64,000 bases of DNA from Malus domestica (GCF_042453785.1 NC_091673.1:317501-381500), one strand, 5' to 3'. Numbered from the stretch's first letter, positions 33,501-47,646 are shown. Translations and numbers: made by a program. The notes: a model not told the origin generated them from the letters alone.

Positions 33501-36333
33501 CCAGGGCTTGGAAAGCCTAACTTGGGAACAAATGATCCTTCACATTGTTCCAAAAAGTCAAAACATGTAGATGCTGGGGATAGTGCTTCAAGGGGTTCGG
33601 TCTCTAAAACTACGAAGAGCCTGTCTCCTAGTTCTGATGTTGATGACAAGACATTAAAAATAATGGATTCAAATTTGTCAACTTCTCGTGTGAAAAGAGA
33701 GAACCATCTAGTTTCCATGTCCAAAAATGTTGTTGGTGGACCCAACGGTCCTGGTGATGAAGCTGTGCTACCCCTAACAAAGAGGCACCGTCGAGCATTG
33801 GAGGCTATGCCTGATTCTGATACTTTGGTTAGTGACGATAAGAAGGAAGAGGATCCCACTCTGAAGAATGATATGTCATGCTCTACTGACGTCAGAGTTC
33901 CTACACAGAGGAAGCGGAGAGCTGTGTGCCTCTATGATGAGGAGGAGGAGGAGGAAAAACCCAAAACACCAGTTCATGGAGGATCTTCCCGAAATATTAA
34001 GGCGTCTTCACACTCTTCAGACGCTGTAAAGAGCAATAATGAAAATCATGAGAGGTCAGATACTGCTCAACAGAGTACCCAATGTCCTACTGAATTTCCG
34101 ATGAGCTTCACAAAGGAATCATCTTCCCAGTTATATGATGGTTTTCCATCACCTAGAAAACCTCAAGCGGATGAGGAGAAGCTGGAAAAGAAACCTCAAA
34201 TTGAGAAAAAGAGTCTTGAAAAGGTGGTGCATGTGTATCACAGTCCAAAAAAATCAGAACCTGGGCATTTGCTGTCCAAGGAGGAAAAACCAACCTTGAT
34301 TTCTCCTAAGAAGTCTCCCCATTTGGTTTCAACCACTAAACCAGTTGTGGAACAGCAGAAACCCACAAAATCTCTGGTTAAAGTCTCTAGTACTGGTACT
34401 CAAAAGAAGGCTCAGGCTGTTTCTAGCAAGGGTTCAGGTTTATTGTCTAACAGTTCGGTTTCTTCTCATAATCAGGCAAGAAACAAGTCTGCACCTTCTG
34501 GAGAAAAGTCTAAACCTACTACACAATCATTCCCTCAGATCATTGACTCCGCTATTTTAACAGAAAATGAAACCGAGTACATTTCATTATCTGGTGAAAG
34601 GTATCCATGCTCTTCCTTCTTAATTGTTTGCATAGTTGCTATTTGCGTTTTCTAATGTTTGATGATTTGTTTCTGTTTTCCTAATAACAGAATGGAAGTT
34701 GGCAGAGAAGAAAAAATAGGCATATCCATGGGTTCTAGAACTCCGGAATCATCTCAGTCTATGAGGCATCTTATTGCAGTTGCACAAGCAAAAAGGAAAC
34801 AAGCTCAGTCGCAAAATTTTTTCCTTGGATTTTCCAGTTCTACTCTTGTGTCTAACTCAGATATGCAAGGGAGGAGCCCCAGCCCTTCTGCAGTTCAGGG
34901 TTTTTTGTCCATTTCTAGCACTGCATTGCAGGCAGATATCCCGGGGTCCAACCAACTCACAAATGTAGCTTCCCCGGTTACTCATGGTCGACATTGTGTA
35001 TCACAAATTCAACTTGATTTGGAGGAAATCTCGGAAAGAAGAGTTAGTTCTGGGCATCGAACTGCTGGAGGATCACTTAGTGGTGGTACCGAGGCAGCTG
35101 TTGCTCGTGATGCTTTTGAGGGAATGATAGAGACTTTGTCTAGGACTAAAGAAAGTATTAGTCGTGCAACTCGTCTTGCCATTGATTGTGCCAAGTATGG
35201 TATTGCCAATGAGGTAGGCTCTTTGCTCGTTCTCGTTTCTTTTAGCTTTTATTCGTTTTATTCTTTTCAAAGATGGTTACAATTTCATTGATACAATATT
35301 TTCCTTTATATTTCATTCATCACTTTATGAGTTTTTCAATACCTTATATTAATTTGAAAGCATTTCCTTATGTTTGGTGGATGTCATGTTTATAATTTGT
35401 AATATATGTTCATTACATGTGTCAGACTGTTAGTGTACATTTATATGTTAATAAAAGGGGTGTGCTATCCACACACCCTTTTTTACTTCTCACACACCCC
35501 TTTTTAATTTCTGTTCGTTGATCTTCTTCAATTCATCCAATCCGACGGCCGAAAACCAAAAAGGTGTGGGAGAAGTAAAAAGGGGTGTGAGGATATCACA
35601 TCCCTAAAAAAATAAGCTAAAAAATAGTCCTGTAGTGAAAATGTTGATTTTCTATACTAACAACCATTCAAAAAAATAAGCTAAAAAATAGTCCTGTGGT
35701 GAAAATGTTGATTTTCTATACTAACAACCATTCATCTTGAGTCTGCAAATGTTTTAAGACCATAAAAGTTGAAAGATCAGATGGGTGAGAGTTAGGCCGA
35801 GTGAAAAAATCTTTCTAGTTTGGGTTTTAAATCTTGTAAACTTTGTAAGTTTTCATTTCACCCAGAGCCATTACTCAGGTGCGTTTGAGTTTTAAATCCC
35901 TTGTCCACACCTACCATAACCAATTAACAGTTGTCCTTCCTGTTCTACAATTATATCTTACGTTTGAGAAAAAGAAAGCTTCAAATAGCAGCTTCCTTTG
36001 GGTTGCGAATCTAGATTTTGTAATGTGTGTGAAGTTTGCAAATGAAGTTGGGTGATTATTTAAAATTGCTCATGCCGACCAATAAATAAATGTTTTTGGA
36101 GTTTTGCTTTATATCACACAAAATCGAAGATTATTATAGCGTATAACCATGATGTGGATTTGTAGACTATTTTAGTTACAATTTAAAATGTTGATGCAGG
36201 TTGTGGAACTACTAATCCGGAAGTTGGAGAGTGAGCCTAGTTTCCATCGAAAGGTCGATCTTTTCTTTCTTGTGGATTCCATCACACAAATCTCGCATAA
36301 TCAAAAAGGTACATGCACTTGAAAGAAAATGTA

Positions 36334-36392
<59 letters not shown>

Positions 36393-39361
36393 TGCTGGAT
36401 TGTGACTTGTGTGCATGCCTGATATGGTAGTTCATTGTGAAAATATTAAAGGTAGCTATTTATTTATTGATATTCAGGCATTGCGGGAGCTTCATATGTT
36501 CCAACGGTTCAAGCAGCATTGCCACGTCTTCTAGGTGCTGCTGCTCCACCTGGTTCTGGTGCTCGTGATAATCGTCGTCAATGTCTTAAGGTTAGTGCAT
36601 TGCTATATAATTTGATGAGTTTTTCTTGTATACGAGATAAAGCGGAACATACTTCTCTTCCAGGTTTTACGGCTGTGGATTGAGAGAAAAATCTTTCCTG
36701 AGTCTGTTCTTCGTCGTTACATGGATGACATTGGAGTTTCAAACGATGATACAATTGCTGGTTTCTCCTTTAGACGTCCATCTCGAGCTGAGCGTGCTAT
36801 AGATGACCCAATCAGAGAAATGGAAGGAATGTTTGTGGATGAGTATGGCAGGTATTTGATATTAACATTTTACTTGAATTGTTATAGTTGTACCTTATTC
36901 TTCTTTTGTTCTATTAAGCTGATTTTTTTGGTCCAGACATGACTATAAGATTCTGTTTGTTATTGTTGCTTGAAGTAACTTACATGTGGTTATGGAACTC
37001 AAATCCAATCTCAATGTCATGTTTAATTTGGAAAACCATTATACTTAGACATGACCATGCAAGGGATGTGATGAATGTATCTTTCCCATATTTTATGCAC
37101 ATGCAATTCAAGGAATTTTTGTTTAATTATTTATTTATTAGATGCAGTTGAAGGAATTCAAATGTTACTGCATGGAAAATCAATGATTTCTTTTCTTCGT
37201 AAAATATATTATTATAATTCTTGTTTGGTCGTGTTTTGAAATTACATTTATTGTTTTTCCATGAAGTATTCCCCAAATGAAAATTGCATGATAGTACTGT
37301 CCAGAGGAGAAAATAAATAAGGAGTATCTGGTTTGCTCGATGAACAAGTGTTTGTTTTAGTGGAACACTTGTTGCAACTTGCAATGATCTTGTTTGATTA
37401 CTGGGTCAAGTTATGTGAAATTGTACTTAAAGATCTGTTGTTATGAAAATGCTTCTATTATTTTTACGTCTGTGTTGTTGCATGCACTTACTGGAATCTA
37501 ATTTGTGTAGTTGTTTTTTGCCTCTTTGTCAGTAATGCTACATTTCAGCTGCCTGGATTTTTGTCCTCTCATGCATTTGAAGATGATGAAGAAGAAGAAG
37601 AACTTCCTAGCTGTTCATATAAGGAGACTAGCCATTCCTCACCAATGGAAACTACTCATGCTTCTGGGGAGTCAGAAACATGTGCGGTGACGCCTAACGA
37701 TAGGCCAGAAACATGTGCGGTGACACCTAATGATAGGCGACACTGTATCTTGGAGGATGTAGATGGTGAACTTGAAATGGAGGATGTGTCTGGACACCCA
37801 AAGGATGAAAGACCCTTGTTTGGTAATGGTTCTTTTGAATTGGATCCACAACAGCAGGGATCAGATAGGGTCATGGAACCAGCTTCAATTGCTTGCACTG
37901 ATTTGCCCCCTGTTCCAGACGGTTCTCCACCATTGCCTCTTGATTCTCCTCCTGCAACCCCACCTTTGCCTCCCTCACCCCCACCACCACCACCTCCACT
38001 TCCGTTATCTCCTTCACCACCACCACCACCACCCCCGCCTCTACCATCACAGCCACCTCCTCCCCTACCATCTTCTGGTCATCAACCATTATTGATTCCT
38101 CAGTCATCTATACCAACTCAGGCTTCTTTGTTATCCCAACAGATGCTGCCTCTGCAATCATCAATGCATCCTTCACCGCAGGTGGCATATCAACCTCCTA
38201 CGCCTCATGAATACTGCAGCACGAGTGTAAGAATTCTTGCTTTCCCCACCTTTATCAGTGCTACATTGTTATTGTTGTATATATCATGACATTATTTCTC
38301 CATACAGGGTAACCAGCATGTCCAAATTGCTGGAAATGCTTCTCATGTTGGCCCTATTGATGCGACTGCCAAGAGCGAGATGTTTCCGCAGCAGCAAGCT
38401 TGCTTTGTTCCTGCAGGAGTATGTGGTCCTCGAGAACCTTCTGGATTTAATTCGACAAGGCCGCTAGAACATGGGCATAATGACATGTTTCTAAGTGCAC
38501 AAGTCTCTCAAGCAAGCCAACAATTTCAACAAGTTATTACACCTTTTCCTCAAAGGCCTTTACCTCCTGCTCCACCACAAAATCCCTCAAGTCATTTCTC
38601 CTATACTAAGCAACATCCTCATCAACATCCTCAACAACCATACCACGGTCCATACTCTTTGCCTCCCCCACCTGATAGTCAAAGACGATTCGTTGCTGAT
38701 GAACAACGAGGCGTTTGGATTAATGGAGGAAGACCCCCACATCCGGGACCACCATTTGGCCATGAAGGTATAGGGTTCTGGTCCTGGTGGCCAAGCTATC
38801 CATTAAGCAGTTGCCTGCAATAGTGTATAATGTTGTTATTTCAATGCACCCATCCCATTTTCGCACCTACCATATAATGGGAATATAGTAGCACTCAAGG
38901 AACTGGAATTTCTGCCCGTATTATTATTTAAACTCATTTTCTCTTTGAGGCTAGAAAATCATATCATGGACGCTCAGTTGTACTAATAGTTTATTAGTGT
39001 TTTTATCTAATGTTTTAGTTGCGATGGCCAATGTGTCCTATGCCTAATTTGCACTACCCTAGGCATCTCTACTTATGTTTGGTTCTGCTATGATAGGTTA
39101 TTTTCGGCCACCACCTGATAGGCCGCAACCTAATAATATGGCTTTTCAGCGTTCTGCCCCCAATAATGTTCCAACTGGAGCTCCAATATCAGGTGATCTT
39201 ACGTAAACTTGTTTTGAAGTGTGCTTGCATGTTGAAAACACTGGGTCATTGTTGCAGTGATAAAATGATTTTCTGTCTGCACTTTTCCAGGTCATGGTGC
39301 TTCCCAGATCTTGCCATGTAGACCAGACATACCTGCTGTTAATTGTTGGAGACCAGCTTAG
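30581..39361 (+). CDS. HULK2/3: HUA2-LIKE protein (PWWP and CID domains)
   Basis: Eleven exons with phase-consistent GT..AG junctions: 30581-30691, 31238-31314, 32564-34600, 34691-35213, 36200-36308, 36478-36590, 36664-36851, 37533-38226, 38308-38767, 39097-39192 and 39291-39361, giving about 1,492 residues. The N-terminus MAPGRRRGASKAK leads into a PWWP domain (VLAKVKGFPYWPAK, ISRPEDWKKVPDPKKYFVQF). The long middle is charged and disordered with KRKH and KKTK nuclear-type clusters. An RPR/CTD-interacting domain spans about 880-1015 (DAFEGMIETLSRTKESISRA .. VLRLWIERKIFPESVLRRYM). A proline-rich tract lies near 1177-1238. The family (HUA2, HULK1-3) promotes correct pre-mRNA processing of floral regulators such as AGAMOUS and FLC, in the nucleus. 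The PWWP text is closer to HULK2/HULK3 than to HUA2 itself, although the neighbours match the Arabidopsis HUA2 locus. Confidence 0.93.
31292..31685 (+). repeat. Tandem duplication of exon 2 end plus intron
   Basis: A segment of about 190-200 bp is repeated in intron 2 of the HUA2-like gene. CAATTTTTT..GGAACGGAAGAGATGTAAGT occurs at 31292-31320 (the real end of exon 2 and its donor) and again at 31491-31521. The following CACTAATATAT..AGGTGAAA block recurs at 31441 and 31629. The second copy therefore carries a perfect spare donor (GTAAGT at 31516). The intron parts have diverged, so it is not recent. Confidence 0.7.
35457..35604. mobile_element. Small MITE in HUA2-like intron 4
   Basis: About 148 bp with imperfect terminal inverted repeats of some 43 bp: the left starts GGGGTGTGCTATCCACACAC, and the complement of the right starts AGGGATGTGATATCCTCACA. 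Both arms contain CCTTTTT(T)ACTTCTC. The middle is CATCCAATCCGACGGCCG. No clear target duplication could be defined because both flanks are A-rich. Confidence 0.7.
35606..35733. repeat. 64-bp tandem duplication
   Basis: Two adjacent copies of a 64-bp unit (AAGCTAAAAAATAGTCCTGT .. CTAACAACCATTC) differ at a single position, so the duplication is recent. It directly follows the MITE at 35457-35604. Confidence 0.9.
36339..36389 (+). repeat. (CT)n microsatellite in HUA2-like intron 5
   Basis: About 25 CT units, beginning some 30 nt after the exon 5 donor and 90 nt before exon 6. The intron is only 169 bp, so length changes here alter it appreciably. Likely polymorphic. Confidence 0.95.
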
Positions 39362-42300
39362 TAGTGAACCTTAGCCCTACATAACTATTCTTGTAAGTTA
39401 TTTTTCTTTGTTGTTCAGTATTTAAGTTTTTTGTAGCTCATGCACTTCTCTGAATTGCTTAATCCTACAACACTTTAGTCGATTCATTCCTCATTGAAAC
39501 CTCTGTTAATTTAAATCGACGGAGACCTCTTGTGCTATTTATTTTTTGAGAATTGAGTCCACGATCCTGTAATCAGAATCATCTCAAAGATTTCATGAGA
39601 TTCTTCATCCTCGACTCTATTTCTGCAAATTTGTGTGCTGCATTTTGAACTACCATTTAAGCATTATTCAAACTGTTTCCATGATGGCTTAGATTGATAA
39701 TTCTCTCTCTCTCTCACTGGGTGATAAATCCGTTTATTTTCTGCAATTTGTTTCAGAATTGACGGCGGCATATCAATTAGTTACATCACATTATGGTGTC
39801 CTTCAAAGTTGGATTCATCTTGTTTAAGAAACCCAAGTACCACTTGAAGTCAGTGTTGAGGACATGTGGAGGCTCTTGGCAGGACTCTGTATATTGTAAT
39901 TTTTCCTGACAAATATATCCCGAGAACATTTGCTTCCAAGTTTATGCCCATGTTTCTTTCTTGGTTAGTACACTTGTTTCTTAAGTTTTTAAATGATGTA
40001 ATTATACCCGATATCAGAATAGATAGAAATCAATTCAATGCACCGACTTTTAATCTTTGATGAATTTATTTTGTTATTATCTTGGTTGCATCGTAAAACG
40101 CATTGTCCTCCCAGTCGGTTCAATTTGTGTTCCTTGCTCCACTCGGATGAACATGTCCTTGATTGTGCTTGCATCTATTAAACAGTCAAAGATATTTGTC
40201 CTCCCCCTCTTGGGTGCGTCCTGGTATCTCCAAGTTAGGTGAGATTGAGTGTGGTTTGCCTTAATTTTGTATGTTGCTACGTTTTGGCATATGCTGAGGG
40301 TTAAGTGCTCTCTTAAAAGCTTAGTTTTTTGTTGGAATTGCAGTAATCACATTTTGGGATGTCATTCAATACCCAAGAGAAACTTATTGTTGTCGAGTTC
40401 ATGCATCATAGAGAAATTTTCCTTTTTCTCGATAGAATCACTTTAATCTGTTGCCTTTTCGGTTTACACGTTCTCTCTATTATTTTAAGTTTTGGTCAAG
40501 GTGAGAGGTGACCAATTTATTGGTATATTTTGAAAGACTTTAAAGCACTCTTTTGGGTGACATGCAAAGAGCATGCATGGTTATTATCTGGTTTGTTCCT
40601 AAGATATTACCAACGTCTTTCACGATCCCGACAGTGCACTTGGAATCCCTCTAAGAATGTATATTTGGGTTGTGCATTCTTCTTTTTGAATCATAAGTCA
40701 CATGTTTTTTGTCAATTGTAAATGATAGCCCTTTTGTGATAAGTGAAACATTTTAGGTTGAATTAGCCTGTGAAACTTTGATGAAAATTACAATTTCTAC
40801 TGTTAAAGGAGTGTTGCTAGACGATTGGAGAGTCCAGTATTACAATCAACCAGCCATTATCATCTGTCACATATTGAATGTGGGACTATACTTTTCACTA
40901 TTATATGTTATTGCGAGCTTCAGCGTGTAGAACCAAGTATCATCTCTGCAACCTTGACTGTAAAGCTGAACTTACCAGAATTTGAGTTATATATATACAT
41001 ATATGGATATTTTTGTGAATTCTTCTGTTGAAAGTGAAAGATCAGCTTAGGGACCCTATAAGTTTTATCTGACTCATTGTGGTAGAGGCACATCTCAGTT
41101 TCATCTTTCACTCTACATCTTCTGGTTCATTCAAATGGCAAGAGATATCATTGTTTATTTTAGCGTGTGCTGTCTGATACATGTTTTGCATATTTATTTT
41201 ACAATTGCTGTTGCTACATGTCGATAACCTGCCACTTATCAAAACAAAAAGTTAATTGGGTAATGAGTGGTATTATATGTGTGGCTCACTTTGTGCATTC
41301 AGTACAGTGTCGGAGTTGCTTGTTAACACATCTTGTGCCAAATCAGCTGCTATGGTAGTGTTTAGAATGTTTTCCTAGATATTTGCACATGAAGAATTCT
41401 CCTTTGTTTCGATTTCCTAGCTCCTTTATGTTTTTTTTTTTTTTTTTTTTTGTCTCAATAAAAGTGAGAGCTATGTGAGGGCCATGCATGTTTGTATTTA
41501 TTTTGGAATGTTTAGTTCTAAGAACCTGTTAACTCTAGCCTTTCCAATCATTTCACTCTGGTTGAGTGTTGCAAGATCTTTTTTATGTGAGACTGACTGT
41601 CTTGTGGAGCTTTTACTTTTCCCTTTGAAATTTGTTTCTGATGGGGATTTAGTTTGGAATGACATCATAACTATGCATTCTGTCACAGGTTTCGGCGAAG
41701 ATTAAAACAGTAGCAACCACGTTTTTGGGGTGGTTTCTATCTGGTCACTCGCAGAGGAAAAGGAATCTGACTTCGTAGCATGTGCACTGCTGTAAAACAT
41801 TCAGGTAAATACATGGATTTTGGACCAAGAAAAGGCTCATCATAATTATTTGTTAGTTGAGTACAGTTTTGATGCAACAGTATATGTTGCAATGTAAAGA
41901 AAGGTAGTTCGTACAGATGCCTCACAACTGTTAAAAAGTTTTATTCCTCAGTTTTTATACATTGCTTTGTACCCACTGATAGTTCTTTCAATCTGTAAAG
42001 ATCCTAGGTTTTTATTTTTTTGTTTTTTTTTGTTTTTTTGTGCATAGTTTTGAGTTTGATTATGTTCTGTTGTTGCTGTACCGTTTACACTGAGCATCAC
42101 AAAATGAAAAGCGGTTCTCTGACTAGTCCATTGTTCTTTATTATTGCTCAAGTCTTTTTCTCGTCATTTTGTGGTGCACTTTTGATTTATTTTGGATTTG
42201 GTTTGAATGTTTTTTTGTTTGTTATTTGATCATTCGCCCGAGATTGGCTGAAAACCACCCCCCACAAAAAAAAAAAAAAAAAAAAATTGCAGCAATCTGT

Positions 42301-43519
42301 TTTTTCAGTTGTTTGTCGCCAACTTTTATTGTTTAAAATCTTTATTTCCACTGGCAGTTGGAGCCGACTCTTCATTGGACTTGAGGTCATGTTTTAAGCT
42401 AGATATGTTAAATCAGTCTTGTAAGTCTTTAGGTGCAAGCAAATTAGTGTTCTCTGTCACTCCCAAACATTGCAACTGTCTTTTGGAAGGGTTGTTGTCC
42501 ATGTGTTTCGAGCTCGTTCGTATGCTTAACTCGTATTTCATTAAGTTTTATTTTTCTGTTGTCGATGGTTTTCCTTGTTCGTATACTCTTGTCCAAAACG
42601 AATAGATAGTTTAAATAAACTGCAAATGGTCGAGCATTCTCTTTGCAGAAGGCTCAGCTTCAAGTAACCCTGACTAAACTAAACTTTGCCACCAATTGTT
42701 AAGACGGAGCAAAGAAGGGTGGTTTTAACAGGAGTGTTGGGAACACTCGGTGTCGAGGCCGATGATTGTGGTGTTTGTTTTGGGAACACTGCCGAGGCTG
42801 ACGACTGTGTTCATTCCTTGCATTGTACATGATGATGTATGATGATATTTTTTTCCAGATCATCCTAGAACTGGCCCGCTGGACTATTTTTATATCATCT
42901 TTCTATATATACAGTGAATATGACCCTTGTCTTTGTTGTGCGAACATGACACGAGGTCGCTTACCAATTTGAACGTTTCGAAAAATGAAGACTGATGATA
43001 TTCACTTCAAACGTGTTCACTTTATATGATGACAATTGATTAATTTAAAATTATCTTGAAAACGTATTTGATATGAAGGATGGTGTTAGATTAAATAACT
43101 GCTGACACGAGATTAGACATCATCGTAATCGTAACCCATCAGAAAACAAAAGCAAAAACAAAATGGAGATAATTAAATAAAGAAGCAAAAGAATTAGAAA
43201 GTATAATCAATGTATAAACAAATTGTTCCAGAAACCTAAGGAATGACTAGAAATCTACATCCTCTTAAGTTTGTCTAACAAATTATCTAGTTTTGTATTC
43301 TTCAATCTGCATATAAAATCGGTTGCTTCGCTCAATCGTTCATCCGCCGGCTTGGGCCGGTATCCTGGTACCTCAATGATTAAGGATTTTGAGTGTTATT
43401 CAACTCTTGTCCCGATTTCTTGTTTCTTTGTACTTACCAGTTGAATGCTTGCTGATAATGAATGACGGATGATGCGAAAAATATGGATCAAATTGGCAAT
43501 GATAGTATAATCAAGTGAA
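39362..43519. other. Long gene-free interval after the HUA2-like gene
   Basis: The first part is the HUA2-like 3' UTR. The rest is T-rich DNA with short ORFs (e.g. 39866, 40057, 41475, 42309) that match nothing I know. There is a poly-T run at 41431-41451, a poly-A run at about 42265-42285, and an imperfect repeat with GGGAACACT at 42738 and 42783. No terminal repeats or RNA gene folds were found. Confidence 0.5.
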
Positions 43520-45637
43520 TTAGTCAAGTGCAGTTTTTCTTCGACCTGTTATCGGTTTAGGCAAACCATCGTATATTGGTTTCGCAATTCCTGCGGTTGA
43601 AAAGGCTTGCAAGTCTGGCTTCAAACTCCACTTAGATGTTGACCAGATGGATGCAGAACCGCTACTCTCGTGATCCTGCAAATTTGACGTGCTTGATGAC
43701 TTCCTCACTCCAAATAACCCATCTGCTATAAGAGAATCACCCATACCTACTGGTATAGGATTCAAGCCACCAGCTTCAACATCATTTCCTAAGGCAGTTC
43801 TATTAGCTGCTGTGGGTCTAAGGGCTAAGCGCTGCCCTGAAATTGCTGAAAACCCGGCACTGCTGGCACTGCCGCTGTTACCTCCCAAAAGCTTCTCAGG
43901 GGTGCGAGAGAAGTCTGCTTCAGATTTCTGACGCCTTCTAATCCATTTATCCCCCAATGGTTCAGAGTCACCTTCTGCAGACATGGAATCACAAAGTTCA
44001 CCATTCTCATCCAACTTAACTAGGCTCCTTGACTTTCGATATTGTCTCAATGGTTGGTCAGAAGCTGGTGAGGCTCCAAGGAATCGTCCCTCTTCTAAAT
44101 AATGGGCACCTCCATTTTTGTAGACTGCCATTTCAAAACCTTCAGTTATAGAGTTCTGATTTCTTGGTTTCAGCCCGTAATAACTTTGTAATGAGTTCAT
44201 AGCCGGGGAGGGTTTCTTCGGAGGAGTAACTCTAAGGGACCAGAATGAGTCAACCAGATCATACTGTATGCTGCGAGTTGGGTTCTGGTCAGAACTGGTC
44301 TGGCTGCATAAGCAAGTGTTAACATGGTAAGCCACAAATGAACCACAAGCAAAACACGGTACGAATCATTCAATGACTCGAATCTTAAGCAATATTTAAA
44401 GACTAAAGAGAACCTACAAACTTTAGTTGTTCAATTTCACCAAGATAAAGTTGACTCGTATATATATACATCTTCTTGACATGTTATCTACAAAGAACAT
44501 TGCATTTAGACCACAATCACCTAAAAATACATTCCCAAAAATGATAAAACTTTGCGATCGAGGCTGCCCCCATTCAAGAAAAAAGCAACATCTGGAATGT
44601 GACACAATAGGTGCAGATTAATACGAGAATCTGATTCAGAAGCGCATTTCCTAACAACAGGGGCAGATCACACTGCTCCCTGAACCGACCTTATGCTTCA
44701 CTTCCTTTCCTGGGAAGCACTAGAGGTGTATTATGTTTAGGGATACAACTTTGACATAATGATATCTGCAGCTACCGTAAACAAGTTTGCGGAACAAAAG
44801 TCCCATAACCAAACAAATTAAGAGTAGGGACGTATAATTACCCTGGAGTCTTGGAACCATCTGATAAACATGGGGATGGAGGATGCCTCCCCGGTAGTGG
44901 AATCTGAAGAAACCGGAGGCCAAACATTTGGCGATCTGTAACGAGGCCGTTCATCTTTTTGATGTCGGCCACCTACAATATCACCAAAACACTGATTATT
45001 TTCGACAAAAAGCTCCATAATCGAACAAGCCAACGAACAAAAATCAGCCTGATATTAGGCTGGGAAACAAACACACACATTTCCAATATATCTGAAAACA
45101 CAATGCCCTTTTGGAAGCAAAATGAACATTAAAACTCAAACAATTATTCGCATTACCAATTTTCCATTGACTACGTCAGCTATGAGCCTCAAACGTTTCT
45201 CAGAATCCAGCAAATATTTGATTAACCAACAAAAAGTGACACAGAAAAAACAAGAAATTCAAAACAGTAATTGAAGCAGACGAAGTCCAAAAGTAACATG
45301 TATTTTGGAGAAATGCGAAAAATCAAAAGCGAAGATGAGGAAATGGAAATGGTGGTACCTCAACGCCGTATTTGATGGCGACGCCAGCAAGCGTGTCGAA
45401 TTTGGAAACGACGTGTTCTAGATACCCTGCTCCACCGCCTCCGCCACCTACCAAAGCGGGAGAGGTAGACCGCGGCGGCGACGAAACAGGGAGAAAAGGG
45501 GAAGACGAAGAAGAAGAAGAAGCCGACATTGGATTGCTGTTGGAGTTATTGGATCGGTTATGCAAAGAGGACGAAATCACCTGATCCGCATAACTAGAAC
45601 AAAACTCGCTTTCCATCAGCATACCTTCTTCCCCCAT
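43520..45637 (-). CDS. LysM-domain protein
   Basis: Three exons: 45637-45359, 44972-44842 and 44303-43520, with compatible phases (0, then 2), giving 397 residues. The N-terminus is Ser/Asn/Gly-rich and shows no signal peptide. One LysM motif spans about residues 72-121, split between exons 1 and 2 (YLEHVVSKFDTLAGVAIKYGVE, then ADIKKMNGLVTDRQMFGL and LQIPLPGRHPP). LysM folds bind N-acetylglucosamine glycans in many proteins, but this intracellular-looking plant type has no transmembrane or kinase part and its role is not established. The C-terminal two thirds are Ser-rich and basic (PLRQYRKSRSLVKLDENGE, WIRRRQKSEADFSRTPEKL) and end GLPKPITGRRKTALD. In Arabidopsis a similar gene lies between HCF136 and CLPP2, matching the neighbourhood here. 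Confidence 0.9.
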
Positions 45638-46019
45638 TCACTTTCACTTTCACTTTCACAATCCGATTCCCTCCAGATCATATCTCATCCCTCTCCATTC
45701 CAATTACATGTACGAATCTGAGAGCGATCGACATCGTTCGATTCGCGAAGATAACCGGAACCCCAACGCTGACGAGAGATGTAATTGATTGGAATTTGAT
45801 TGATTCAACACCAATCGAATCAACCTGATGAATTCGAATGTGTCTTCCAAACGCAGCGTGCGATTTCTTCAATGCCTCGTTGGTTACAGAAATTGAATCT
45901 CGAATGTATATGATGATATGAAACGTTTTTCTGCCCCCTCCTCCTCCTCCTCCCTTCTTCTCTGAAATTTTGAGTCCCTCTTTTCTTCTTTCCGTTTTTA
46001 CCTTCTCTCTCCCTCCCTC

Positions 46020-46061
<42 letters not shown>

Positions 46062-46871
46062 AATTTAAAGATTAAGGATCAGGGATTCAGGATGACGTCA
46101 CCCCACAACCAGGCTATAATTATTATTTTTTCATTAATAATTTAAATTTTTAAAAGGAAATGTAATTAGTACTCCAAGAATTTCAGTCTATACTTTAAAT
46201 TTTATATTTTAGAAAAGAAAAATATACTTGTGAGGAGTATAGAATGAAATTTTTGGAGTGTCAATAATACTATCCATTTTAAAAAGAGTATAAAAACGAT
46301 GGTGGGACAATTTCTCTTAATAAGTGCATATTTTATCTTAATATTAGATAATCATTATAATATCAAAAGTGAGGGTAAAATAGGAAAAATAGGGATATGA
46401 TTATCATTTTATCAAAAGATACAAGATTACTATTTTGCCCTCCTTATGTATGTATTGTGTTTGTGTATCAAAATGAGGGCAAAATAGGAAGCAAAAAGGG
46501 GAAAAAGATACAAAATTACTATTTTACCCTCCTTAATGTAAGTATTATGTAGCAAAAGTGAGGGCAAAATAGAAAAAAAGTGGTAAAAAGTTGACAAGGA
46601 GGGTTCTCTTAATAATAGTATAGATATTTTGGATGTTATTTATACTTCTTAATTTGTCTCCTAAATTTGTAAATGGGAATTTTGTTTTGGTTTTAACCCA
46701 ATTTCCGTTACAACTGGCAGAGAGACTCCCTCCTAATTCCATTTTTCTGTTTTTGTTATGCCATGTTTTTTACCTGACATCGGAAAGCGGTAGTTATAAT
46801 ATCAGAAAATTTAATAAATGAAAAGTAATAATTAAATTCAATTTTAGTCCAAACCCAGCTTAATTATTTAA

Positions 46872-47022
46872 AAGAAAAACTAATGAAAAAAGTTTAAAAA
46901 CTTTGAGTTTTAACCATAAAGGTAAAATAAAAGATAAAGTAAATAGTATAAGAATTGACTTTTTAGTGTAAAAATATGATTTTTCGTTAAAATAAATAGT
47001 ACAGGGAATTTTTCGTTAAAGT
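46872..47022 (-). repeat. Dispersed repeat, copy 1 (minus orientation)
   Basis: About 150 bp, matching the reverse complement of 51882-52034. Shared blocks include TTTAACGAAAAA, CACTAAAAAGTCAATTC-like text, AAAACTCAAAGTTTT and CTTTTTTCATTAGTTTT. I remember similar sequence as common in Rosaceae genomes, but cannot verify that. No coding. Confidence 0.75.
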
Positions 47023-47570
47023 TTATTTATTCAAATGGGCACTGTGTTTCTTTTTTGACCTTTCATTTCATTGAGCCGACGTAAATCAAGGAATACTGCA
47101 GCCTTATTCTCATCATTTTCTTTCAGAACGTCAAAATGGAGAAGATGGTTAGACCATGTTTTTGCATCATAATGCTAAAAATAAGTTACATGAAACGAGT
47201 TTATCTCTATGTAACGTGTCGATCTATGTTAGTTGCTTTCAGGTCAAACATTTTGCACAGGTAAAAAGGTTTGCCTAATTTTTTCCGCAAAGTCAAAGCC
47301 TAATGCTTTTTTATCAAATTTGTAGCACTGATGGTTGTCCAAAGTTGCATTCAGGACGACATGAAAGGATGATGTATAACTGCCTAACCCTGCTTCTAGT
47401 CTGCTATTACCGGTCCATCTACGTAGACAATGGCGCTAATTGCTCTCATCATTTAGTTCCCGTTGCCGGCAACCTAACTCCAATTTCATTGACGCTACCT
47501 AATTCCGAATTTGTTCATAATTTATTGTCTGCCAACCTCTACTCAGCCTAAGTAACAAGTCAACAAGAGA

Positions 47571-47623
<53 letters not shown>

Positions 47624-47646
47624 CTGCTTAGTTTCAAGTCCACACT

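Noticed and set aside
44423-44621. Short ORFs on both strands in LysM intron 2
   Set aside because: They lie inside a well-supported intron and show no domain.
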